A DNA stretch of 64,000 bases from assembly GCA_963695985.1 (NCBI GenBank), contig CAVOIC010000004.1, forward strand, positions 1 through 64,000. The letters are read 5' to 3'. The position numbers and the translations under genes were made by a program. Within the stretch, counting starts at the first letter, position 1, and each line of letters starts with the position of its first letter. Below, piece by piece: positions 19,382 to 26,927 of the stretch. The stretch comes from DATBVX01 sp963695985. Lineage in GTDB: Bacteria > Pseudomonadota > Gammaproteobacteria > Steroidobacterales > Steroidobacteraceae. The notes under the pieces are model-generated. The model was not told the origin of the DNA. It searched no databases and saw only the letters and a list, made by a program, of their open reading frames with translations.

Positions 19382-20365
19382 CTAGCGGCGCTGATACGCG
19401 ATCGCGACCAGCACGACGCCGGCTGTGTAGAGCGCCAGGCTCAGCGCGATCAGCAAACGTGCCCGGGCGCCGGCGCCCTTGAATTCCTTCCACAGGAGAA
19501 TGCCCCATAGCGCGCCCACCATCGGGGCACCGCTGCCGATGCCCCAGCTGATGGCGACGCCTACGAGACCCGCGGAGGTGAAGTTGGCAACTGTCCCAAC
19601 GCACCAGATCGCTCCGGCAAGAAGTCCCAGCACGTGCGAGCGTGTCTGACCCTGAAAGTACCCTTTGATACTGGCAGGCTCTCCGATGAAGGGCCGCGCC
19701 AGAAGAATGGGCATGCCGACGAAAGTGACGACCGCAGCTCCGAGCATGAAGTAGGTGCAAACACTGTACGGATCGAGCGCATGTTCGCCGCTGATGGCGC
19801 GCGCGACGAAGGGCGGAAAGATACCCACGAGCACGCCCGCTATGAGCACGAGCACGATGCCAAGCGAGCGTCTCGAGCCGGGAACCTCGCCCTGACTGCG
19901 GTAGGCCCGGGCGTTGGCGAAAGCGGCGAGCACGAGGACCACGGAGCCTGCGAGCAGCCAGGCGGGATTGCCGATCGGCTGCGCCCAGTAGCTGATGCCC
20001 ACACCGAGCGTGATTGCGAGGACCGAGCCGATCGGGAACGCGACGGCCAATCCAACAATCATGATGCTGTTGAGCAGGAAGATGTTGCCGATGTTCCAGA
20101 GCAGTCCGCCGGTGAACGCCAGCGCAGCCTCGGTCGAGCTCGCGTGGATCAGCCGACCCACGAACTCCGACCCCACCAGACCCGTCGAGCCTGCAGTCGC
20201 TCCGACCAGAATCATTGCCAGCAGGAACCCGAGCGTGTAGTCCAGGTAAAAATACTCGAGCCTCCAGCCGGGAAGGGCCTTCAGCAGGTTCGGCCACGAT
20301 CCCCAGCACAGCATGGAGACCACGATCAGGAGTAATGCGGTGACCGAAGAGTGTGGAATGAACAT
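19382..20365 (-). CDS. DMT-superfamily permease (sugar/ureide permease-like)
   Basis: Inner-membrane transporter of 327 residues with about ten hydrophobic segments. The N-terminal CWGSWPNLLK (residues 20-29) and YLDYTLGFLLAMI resemble ureide permease and glucose/ribose-uptake (GRP) type members of the drug/metabolite transporter superfamily. A cytoplasmic loop ARAYRSQGEVPGSRR divides the two halves, and the second half ends ISWGIGSGAPMVGALWGILLWKEFKG. It is the last gene of the SDR-MetE-UxaA operon and starts 9 bp after the UxaA stop, so it probably imports the sugar or sugar acid used by that operon. The substrate is not decidable from the sequence. Confidence 0.75.
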   Translation of the reverse strand: MFIPHSSVTALLLIVVSMLCWGSWPNLLKALPGWRLEYFYLDYTLGFLLAMILVGATAGSTGLVGSEFVGRLIHASSTEAALAFTGGLLWNIGNIFLLNSIMIVGLAVAFPIGSVLAITLGVGISYWAQPIGNPAWLLAGSVVLVLAAFANARAYRSQGEVPGSRRSLGIVLVLIAGVLVGIFPPFVARAISGEHALDPYSVCTYFMLGAAVVTFVGMPILLARPFIGEPASIKGYFQGQTRSHVLGLLAGAIWCVGTVANFTSAGLVGVAISWGIGSGAPMVGALWGILLWKEFKGAGARARLLIALSLALYTAGVVLVAIAYQRR

Positions 20366-20374
20366 GGTTGCCGC

Positions 20375-23080
20375 CTACAGTGAGACGCCGAGCAATCCCC
20401 GCGTGAGCTGAAAATCCACGCAGCCCGCGGCCCAGAGCCTGGGCTCATAGTCGTGAGAGGCCGCATCGCAGAGCAGGCTGAGCAGCTCGCGGCAGAGGCG
20501 ATCGCCGGCGTCGTTTGCGGGATCGATCACCAGATCGAGATCCTTGAGGAATCTGCGTGCCGCCGGCCCGTCCGTGGCGATCTGCAGGACCGGGATCATC
20601 GGATGCCCCTGCAGCGGCGGCCCGTCCACGTGCGCCAGAATCAATTGCACCCCCGTGCCGCCGAGTCCGGTCAGGGTCTCGACGCCATGATCGGTGGGCG
20701 TGGCCATGATGTGCAGCCCGCTCTGATCGATCGCCTGCCCGTACTCCAGGCTCGGTTTCGGCAAGCCGGGCCAGCCCAGCACTTCGAAGAAGTTGTGTGA
20801 TCGCAGCAGCGCGGCGTTTTCGGGGATGACGACCGTGCCGCCGCTGCCCACGATCGCGGCCGCAATCTGCGCCAGCAGCCGGGCCGCCGGCGCCGTAATA
20901 CTTCCGCTCGACAGCAGACCGAGTGAAAGCGCCTCCAGGCCCACATCGTGACGCTCGATCGGCGGCTCCTCCGGCAGCCTCTCCAGGAACCACCGCTCCA
21001 CCTTGTCCATGACTTTTTCGATTCCGCCATCCAATTGAATGCTGGCGTAACCGAAACGGCGCGGCTCGATGCCGCGTTCTGCGAGTGCATGACGCATCAG
21101 GTCGTTGTGTGTCCGCTCGCAACCGTGCTCCAGGAGCAGCGCCGTTCTGACGAACGGGTGCAGCAGGTGCCCGGCCATGGTGCGCAGCTGATGCTCTTCG
21201 TTTTCGCCGCTGGAGGCGCCGCAACCTTCGGTGTGCGGCAAGGCGATGAAGCGCGACACCCCGTGTGTGCCTGAAACGATCCTGTCGTTGAGTCGCTGCG
21301 CAATGCGGCGTGCGATCTGGCCCGAACACAGGCTGGTCGGAAGGATCAGTCCAATCTGATCGGTGGCGTAGCCTTTGGCGGTGGGCAACGCGCGGAAGCG
21401 TGCGTTGCAGGCGCGCGCCCCGGGAACCGGGATCGGTCGGCCGTCGGGTTTCGCGCGCTGGCGCAATTCCTCCAGGTGCGAGCCGTCGGTCTGGCGCCAG
21501 TCGCGCCAGATCGACACCTGCGAATGTCCGGCGCGTTCGCCCACGCTGCGTGTGCCCGAGGCGACGTCGACCATTTGGCGAAAGGTCTCCATGCCGAGCT
21601 TCTCCATCGGCGCGCCATCCAGGTAGCGGCCGGCGTTCACGTCCATGTCCTTCGACAGCAGGTTCCAACGCCCGGTGGTAGTGACGAACTTGATCGTCGG
21701 CACGAACGGAAAATTGGTGATCGAGCCGTTGCCGGTGGTGAAGAAGATCAGGTTGCAGCCGGCGGCGACCTGGCCCGCGATGCTTTCCAGATCGTTCCCC
21801 GGGCTGTCCATGAAGTAGTAACCCGGCGCCGTCATGCGCTCGCCGTAATCGATGACGTAGTCCAGGCGCACGTCGGGATCCTTCTTGCGCGCGGCGCCGA
21901 TAGACTTGATCGCGATGTTGTAGAGGCCGCGGAACTTGTTGCCTCCGGTCGGATTGCCCTCGGCGCTTTGGCCGTGCCAGGCAACGCGTTCCTTGAACGT
22001 CTCGATCTTCTCCAGGAAGCGCCGCGCCGTCTTAAGGTCACGCGTGTTCGCGAGGACGTAGGACTCCGCACCGATCAGCTCGTCCGTCTCGGCCAGATTG
22101 GCGGAACCGCCGTGCCGGATCACCTCCCGCGCCACCCAGCCGGCGAGCGGATTGCCGGATACTCCCGAGAAGGCATCCGAGCCGCCACACTGCAGCCCGA
22201 TCCTGAGCTGTGAGAACGGTTGGGTCGCACGCGGCATCGCACTCACGGGCCCGAGCCAGTCGCGCACGATCTGTTCGCACTCGTCGAGCGCAGTCGCGTA
22301 GTCCTGCGTGATCGAGTAGAAGCGATGTAGCACATCATCGAGCGGGTAGCCGTGCGCCCGCAGGTACTCCTCCAGCATAGCGTTGGTGAACACTTCGCTG
22401 CCGTAGTCCACCGCCAGGCACGCGCCCACGTTCGGGTGAACCATGAATCCCGCCAGCGTGCGCAGCACGAACTCGAGATTGTTCGGGCGCTGATCTCCAC
22501 CTCCTTCCGTGTGCGCTACCGCGACGATGCCGTCGACATTGACGTGCCTGCCCGATTCCGCTCGCAGTCGCGCTGACAGCGCTTCGACAAAACTGCCGCT
22601 GAGCGAGGTGGTGCCCAGAATGACGATGACGTTGCGTGTACCGACTCCGCGGCTGCCGGGACGCGGGTAGCCCTCGAAGGTGGCACGCTGCGCGTGCAGC
22701 GGGACCTGCGTGCCTGGCCGGAAGCTTGTCTCGTCGAGTTCGTGGCCGGCCACGCAGTCCTCGAAGTTAGCGCGCTCCGGCAGCGCAAAATCCAGCTGGC
22801 GGATTTTCAACGCCGCAAGGATTCCCGCGTTGCAGACGTACTCGCCGGCTGCAATGGCGCGCAGTGCCCGCCCGAATGGCAATCCCCAGGAGAGAAGGGC
22901 CGCACCACGTGCAATAGGCTCGACTGCAAAACGGTGACCCTCGAGCAGAGTGTGCGAAAGGGCGTGCACTCGGCCGTGAAAAGCGAATTGCGTGCCACCC
23001 TGCAGGCGCCGCGTGGCGATCGCAACGTTATCGCCCGGCGAGGGGATCCGGCCGACATCCTGCAAGTCGAGCACGCCCAC
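20375..23080 (-). CDS. Double-module UxaA-family (altronate/galactarate dehydratase-like) protein
   Basis: About 901 residues, nearly twice a usual UxaA-family dehydratase (about 500). Residues 1-90 look like a SAF domain (SPGDNVAIATRRLQGGT). Residues about 135-530 are a full UxaA module: RGVGTRNVIVILGTTSLSGSF, VAHTEGGG and CGGSDAFSGVSGNPLAG (298-314). Residues about 570-900 repeat the module: SLCSGQIARRIAQRLN, ALPHTEGCGASSGENEEH and HPFVRTALLLEHGCERTHND, but the CGGSDAFSG stretch has become LSLGLLSSGS (near 719-728). No ATG fits; the GTG at 23080 (or 23074) overlaps the end of the MetE-like gene. Predicted to dehydrate a sugar acid in the cytoplasm. The second module may be regulatory or have a changed chemistry. 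Confidence 0.78.
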   Translation of the reverse strand: MGVLDLQDVGRIPSPGDNVAIATRRLQGGTQFAFHGRVHALSHTLLEGHRFAVEPIARGAALLSWGLPFGRALRAIAAGEYVCNAGILAALKIRQLDFALPERANFEDCVAGHELDETSFRPGTQVPLHAQRATFEGYPRPGSRGVGTRNVIVILGTTSLSGSFVEALSARLRAESGRHVNVDGIVAVAHTEGGGDQRPNNLEFVLRTLAGFMVHPNVGACLAVDYGSEVFTNAMLEEYLRAHGYPLDDVLHRFYSITQDYATALDECEQIVRDWLGPVSAMPRATQPFSQLRIGLQCGGSDAFSGVSGNPLAGWVAREVIRHGGSANLAETDELIGAESYVLANTRDLKTARRFLEKIETFKERVAWHGQSAEGNPTGGNKFRGLYNIAIKSIGAARKKDPDVRLDYVIDYGERMTAPGYYFMDSPGNDLESIAGQVAAGCNLIFFTTGNGSITNFPFVPTIKFVTTTGRWNLLSKDMDVNAGRYLDGAPMEKLGMETFRQMVDVASGTRSVGERAGHSQVSIWRDWRQTDGSHLEELRQRAKPDGRPIPVPGARACNARFRALPTAKGYATDQIGLILPTSLCSGQIARRIAQRLNDRIVSGTHGVSRFIALPHTEGCGASSGENEEHQLRTMAGHLLHPFVRTALLLEHGCERTHNDLMRHALAERGIEPRRFGYASIQLDGGIEKVMDKVERWFLERLPEEPPIERHDVGLEALSLGLLSSGSITAPAARLLAQIAAAIVGSGGTVVIPENAALLRSHNFFEVLGWPGLPKPSLEYGQAIDQSGLHIMATPTDHGVETLTGLGGTGVQLILAHVDGPPLQGHPMIPVLQIATDGPAARRFLKDLDLVIDPANDAGDRLCRELLSLLCDAASHDYEPRLWAAGCVDFQLTRGLLGVSL

Positions 23081-23091
23081 GGGGTTGCGGC

Positions 23092-24240
23092 CTACCAGAG
23101 TTCCGCGCTCGCCAGACGCGCGCCTTCGGTGAGTGCAGCAAGCTTCGCCCAGGCGATCTCGGGCTCGACCAACGCCACGCCGACGAACGTGCCGAAGCCG
23201 CAGTCGCTGCCCGCGATCACATTCTCGCGGCCGACGGCCTGGGCGAATCGCACGATACGCTGCGCGATCAGCTCCGGGTGCTCGATGCGGTTCGACATCG
23301 ACTCGATGACGCCGGGGATCAGGATCTTGCCCTCCGGCAACTGCACCTTCTCGAACACTTTCCACTCGTGCGCGTGGCGCGCGTTCGCGGCCTCGAAGCA
23401 CAGGCCCTGAGCACGCACGGTGAGAATGAGATCGATGATCTGCTCGAGCGGCACGTCGCGATGGTGCGGGCCCGGATAATTCCCCCAGCACAGGTGTACG
23501 CGCAGGCGATCCGCAGGGATGTTCGCTGTAGCCGCATTCAGCACTTCGATGTGCAGGCGCGCATAGTCCCTGAATTCCTGCAGCGGCCGGTCGGCGAACT
23601 CGCGGTGTCGCGTCATCGCGAGATCCGGGCAGTCGAGCTGCAGCAGCAAGCCCGCGCGCACGATGGCCTCGTACTCCGGCTTCATCGCCTCTGCGACGGC
23701 CCACAGAAACTGTTCCTCTGTCTTGTAATACGTGTTACCGAGAAACATCGATACCAGGCCGGGGGATGCCGCGGTCATGAACGCGTCCGCGACACGCACC
23801 TCGGCGAGCGCCTGCTTGAAATTCGTGATGTCCGCGTCGGCCTCCGTCATTCCCTTGCGCGCGACGGGCCCATTACAGGCGGGACGGTTGAGGTTTAGGC
23901 GCTGCACGCCCGGATCGTTGAAGTAGTGGCTCGCGACATTCGGATGCTCGAGGATGTCGCTCAGCTTGGGGCGCTCGGATTTCCCGCCGAAACCGGTCAG
24001 GCGCTCGGTCACGTAGGTCGCGTAGCTCGGTTTGCTCATCTCGCCGTCGCTGACCACATCGACGCCAACCGCACCCTGATGCTGTACGACTTCACGCACG
24101 GAGTCGCGCACCCGCTCGGCGAGCAGATGCAGATCGACCGTGCGTCCCTCTTCTTTCGCGAACATCAGCTCGACAAGCCTTGCAGGGCGCGGCAGGCTCC
24201 CGGTGTGTGTGGTCAGAATACGTTCGCTGCTGCGTTTCAT
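23092..24240 (-). CDS. Cobalamin-independent methionine synthase family (MetE C-terminal-like) protein
   Basis: Zinc-dependent methyl- or alkyl-transfer-type barrel of 382 residues, covering only the catalytic C-terminal half of MetE, as in the separate MetE-like and epoxyalkane:coenzyme M transferase group. The ATG at 24240 is preferred over 24261 because GGGGAG lies just before it. It starts ILTTHTGSLPRP and has VVSDGEMSKPSYATYV, the likely zinc ligands His and Cys in LRVHLCWGNYPGPHH and Cys in GSDCGFGT. Placement between an SDR and a UxaA-family dehydratase argues for a catabolic rather than methionine-synthesis job. The substrate is unknown. Confidence 0.82.
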   Translation of the reverse strand: MKRSSERILTTHTGSLPRPARLVELMFAKEEGRTVDLHLLAERVRDSVREVVQHQGAVGVDVVSDGEMSKPSYATYVTERLTGFGGKSERPKLSDILEHPNVASHYFNDPGVQRLNLNRPACNGPVARKGMTEADADITNFKQALAEVRVADAFMTAASPGLVSMFLGNTYYKTEEQFLWAVAEAMKPEYEAIVRAGLLLQLDCPDLAMTRHREFADRPLQEFRDYARLHIEVLNAATANIPADRLRVHLCWGNYPGPHHRDVPLEQIIDLILTVRAQGLCFEAANARHAHEWKVFEKVQLPEGKILIPGVIESMSNRIEHPELIAQRIVRFAQAVGRENVIAGSDCGFGTFVGVALVEPEIAWAKLAALTEGARLASAELW

Positions 24241-24270
24241 CAGATTCTCCCCGATGCTCAAGGTCCTGGT

Positions 24271-25056
24271 TCAGTAGGTGGCTCGCCCCCCGCTCGCATC
24301 GAAACACTGAGCGGTGATGAAGCTCGCATCGTCCGAAGCAAGGAAGTGCACGACGGCGGCAACTTCGTCCGCAGTCCCGAACCTGCCCATCGGTGACTTG
24401 CTGAGCATCAGCTGCGTTGCTTCGGGCGGAAGCTGATCGAGCAGCGGCGTTTCGATCACGCCCGGTGCCACACAGTTCACTCGTACGCCGTCGCCCACCA
24501 CCTCTTTGCCGAGTGCCTTGGTAAACGCGATGATGCCCGCCTTCGCGACGGAATAGGGAATCAACCGCGGCGTGCCCTCCTTTCCCGCTATCGACGACAC
24601 GCTGACGATGCACCCGCTACGGCGCGAGCGCATGTGTGAGATCACCGCGCGACTCATGAGAAACACACTCGTGAGGTCGATGCCGATGACCTGATTCCAG
24701 TCCGCATCGTGCAGCTCCCAGAGCGGAGCCACACGCCCCATGAGGCCGGCGTTGTTCACCAGTATGTCGATGCGACCAAACTCGCTGAGCGCCGCGCTCA
24801 CGATTGCGTCCGCATCCGTTGACCTGCTGACATCGCCGCCCAACCCGATAGCGCGGTGCCCGAATCTCCTCAGATCACTTGCCACCTGGCGCGCGGACTC
24901 GCTCTTTATATCTGCGACCGCGACGTGGGCGCCGGCTCGTGCGAAACGGCGGGCGATCGCGACACCGATGCCGCCAGCCGCTCCGGTGATGAGTGCCACG
25001 CGGTCGTCCAACGCGTATCCGGTCCCAGAACCGCTCGGATTCTGTCTGTCTGACAT
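24271..25056 (-). CDS. Short-chain dehydrogenase/reductase
   Basis: NAD(P)-dependent oxidoreductase of 261 residues. The nucleotide-binding TGAAGGIG (24-31), NNAG (101-104), the catalytic Ser in VSVSSIAG and Y168xxxK172 (YSVAK) are all present. The C-terminus CFDASGGRATY is common in SDRs acting on sugars and sugar acids, such as L-rhamnose or 2-keto-3-deoxy-L-fuconate dehydrogenases. The ATG at 25056 lies inside operator 5 and has no clear ribosome-binding site. An in-frame ATG at 25119, inside operator 6, would add 21 residues (MLAYPSGG...); I prefer the shorter form. It heads the minus-strand operon with the MetE-like, UxaA and DMT genes. Confidence 0.87.
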   Translation of the reverse strand: MSDRQNPSGSGTGYALDDRVALITGAAGGIGVAIARRFARAGAHVAVADIKSESARQVASDLRRFGHRAIGLGGDVSRSTDADAIVSAALSEFGRIDILVNNAGLMGRVAPLWELHDADWNQVIGIDLTSVFLMSRAVISHMRSRRSGCIVSVSSIAGKEGTPRLIPYSVAKAGIIAFTKALGKEVVGDGVRVNCVAPGVIETPLLDQLPPEATQLMLSKSPMGRFGTADEVAAVVHFLASDDASFITAQCFDASGGRATY

Positions 25057-25061
25057 GTTAG
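25050..25061. promoter_or_regulatory. Operator 5: CTGACATGTTAG over the SDR start codon
   Basis: Same core as operator 2. The ATG within it (minus strand) is the predicted start codon of the SDR gene, so bound repressor would sit on the translation start. Its centre is 63 bp from that of operator 6. Confidence 0.7.
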
Positions 25062-25111
25062 TTGCCCGTAAATAGGCGCGGAATACGCGTTGCCTGCCGC
25101 CAGAAGGGTAG

Positions 25112-25124
25112 GCTAACATGTCAC
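25112..25124. promoter_or_regulatory. Operator 6: GCTAACATGTCAC
   Basis: Lies 43 bp upstream of the MaoC start. Paired with operator 5 at 63 bp, six turns of B-form DNA, in the control region of two divergent operons. Confidence 0.7.
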
Positions 25125-25167
25125 TCAAAGGCTCAACAAGCCAAATAAACCGCCCGGGAGCAAGACC

Positions 25168-25686
25168 GTGTACGACGCGAAACTTCCCCCCGAACACCGG
25201 GCCATCCCACTCTGGGCTTGCGAGGATCTGTACTGGGAGGACTTCGAGATTGGCCACCGGATTCGGACCATTCGTCGCACGCTCTCGGAAGGCGAGTCCA
25301 TGGCCTTCAACACGCTGGTGGTGGACATGCACCCGTACGTCGCGGATGAAGTCTTCGCCAGGGAGGAGGGTATTTTCGGTCGCAGGCTCGTCGCCGGCGC
25401 GTTCGTCTTCAGCGCCGGAATTGGACTGGTTGCGACCAACTGGCTGCAGGCCTTCTCCTATGGCTACGACCGGCTGCGATTCATCAAGCCGGTGTTCATC
25501 GGCGACACGATCTACACGATTCGAACCAACCTCGCGAAGGAACCCAAGTACCCGGATCGCGGACTGACCCGGGCGAAATATGAGGTGTTCAAGGGCGAGG
25601 GCGAGCTGGTGCTGTATTGCGAGCACCTGCAGACCGTCGCTTATCGGGATGCCGTCAAGGCGAGAGCGAGTCGAAAGGAGACCTGA
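25168..25686 (+). CDS. MaoC-family (R)-specific hydratase
   Basis: Hot-dog-fold enoyl-CoA hydratase-type protein, 172 residues. The GTG at 25168 follows a GGGAGCAAGACC ribosome-binding region. Family features: YWEDFEIGHRIRTIRRTLSEGE, FNTLVVDMHPYVADE, then GRRLVAGAFVFSAGIGLV (usually GxxVHG), YDRLRFIKPVFIGDTI and a closing SxxxVxxA-like ending. The catalytic Asp-His pair is not of textbook form: D in VVDMHP is followed by H two residues on. It is two bases before the next gene and upstream of a CoA-transferase, so it probably hydrates or dehydrates a CoA thioester made by that transferase. Confidence 0.85.
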   Translation: MYDAKLPPEHRAIPLWACEDLYWEDFEIGHRIRTIRRTLSEGESMAFNTLVVDMHPYVADEVFAREEGIFGRRLVAGAFVFSAGIGLVATNWLQAFSYGYDRLRFIKPVFIGDTIYTIRTNLAKEPKYPDRGLTRAKYEVFKGEGELVLYCEHLQTVAYRDAVKARASRKET

Positions 25687-25688
25687 GT

Positions 25689-26927
25689 TTGTCGCTCGGG
25701 AACGGCCCGGCCGACGACACCGTCACGCTTCGCGGCATGGCGTGGGAGCATCCACGTGCGCGAGACCCACTCGAGGCGATTTCGGCAGATTGGGTGAGGG
25801 GCCGGCGTGTGTCGGTGGAATGGGATGCGCGTCCGCTCAAGGACTTCGAGGATCAGCCGCTCGAAGAGCTTGCCACCCGATACGATCTCATCCTGATCGA
25901 CCATCCGTTCGTGGCCACTGCCGCCACTTCCGGGCTGATCGCACCGGTTGACGACTGGGTTGACGCCAGTTTTCTCGCGGACCAGGCCGCGCACAGCGTG
26001 GGTCCGAGCTACGCATCCTATTCCTGGGCAGGAAAGCAGTGGGCCCTGGCGATCGATGCGGCGTGCCAGGTCAGCGCGGTGCGCGAGGATCTCTGGAGCG
26101 TCGCGCAGCTGGGGCCGCCGCCCGCTACGTGGGTCGAGGTAGCCCACCGGGCGCAATCGCTCGAAGACGCGGCGATCAAAGTCGCGATGCCCTTGAATCC
26201 CAATCACGCCTACTGCGCATTTCTCTCGATGGGTGTGGGCGTCGCTGGCCGAGAGTTCTGGCGTGCTGGCGAGCCGATGAATCGTAACGCTGCTCGCGAG
26301 TCGCTGGAATTCCTGCGCACCCTCGCAGCTCACTTGCACGTCTCCTCGCGCCACGCCGATCCGATCGCCATCTCGGATCGCATGACCCGCGCCGATGAAA
26401 TCGCCTATGTGCCGCTCATGTTCGGGTACTCGAGCTATGCGCGCCGCAGTTTCCGGCCGCGGCAGCTACGCTTCGCAAACGCGCCGCGCGGCCATTCGGG
26501 CGAACGGGGCTCGGTGCTGGGCGGAGTAGGCCTCGCACTGTCGTCACGCTGCGCACATCCCGAGGTCGCAGCGGAACTCGCTCGTTACATCGCGTCGCCC
26601 GAAGTACAGGTCGGCATCTACGCAAGCTCAGGCGGGCAGCCGGGTCATGCCGCGGCGTGGGAGTCTGCGAGTGTCAATCAACGCGCGGGCGACTTCTTTG
26701 TATCGACTCGCGAGACCATCGAGCACGCCTTCGTGCGTCCGCGCGTCCCGGGTCACCGGCGCTTCCAGCCGCTCGCTGGCGATCTGATACACAGGTTCAT
26801 CTGGGACCGGGACATCGCTGTTGAGACGTGCCTGTCCGAACTCAGCCGGTTGGCCGAGCTCCTGCTCCGGGACTGGGTGCAGGAGCGCGAAGGGGCGACG
26901 GGGAGGGTCCATGAACGAGCACAGTGA
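25689..26927 (+). CDS. Family 1 solute-binding-like protein without an export signal
   Basis: A 412-residue protein with the look of a bacterial extracellular solute-binding protein: YDLILIDHPFVATAATSGLIAPVDDWVD, YSWAGKQWALAIDAACQVSAVREDL, VSSRHADPIAISDRMTRADEIAYVPLMFGYSSYARR and GGVGLALSSRCAHPEVAAELARYI. The start chosen is the TTG at 25689, 7 nt after a GGAG. Neither it nor nearby upstream codons give a signal peptide: the start MSLGNGPADDTVTLRG is hydrophilic. No ABC permease or ATPase genes lie nearby. It may be a cytoplasmic binding protein for the CoA-pathway substrate, or export may need a start I have missed. It overlaps the CoA-transferase gene by 17 bp. Confidence 0.7.
   Translation: MSLGNGPADDTVTLRGMAWEHPRARDPLEAISADWVRGRRVSVEWDARPLKDFEDQPLEELATRYDLILIDHPFVATAATSGLIAPVDDWVDASFLADQAAHSVGPSYASYSWAGKQWALAIDAACQVSAVREDLWSVAQLGPPPATWVEVAHRAQSLEDAAIKVAMPLNPNHAYCAFLSMGVGVAGREFWRAGEPMNRNAARESLEFLRTLAAHLHVSSRHADPIAISDRMTRADEIAYVPLMFGYSSYARRSFRPRQLRFANAPRGHSGERGSVLGGVGLALSSRCAHPEVAAELARYIASPEVQVGIYASSGGQPGHAAAWESASVNQRAGDFFVSTRETIEHAFVRPRVPGHRRFQPLAGDLIHRFIWDRDIAVETCLSELSRLAELLLRDWVQEREGATGRVHERAQ

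Noticed and set aside
20375..23704. Extended 1109-residue form of the UxaA protein from an upstream start
   Set aside because: The extra 200 residues lie over the conserved MetE-like gene in another frame and have shadow composition.
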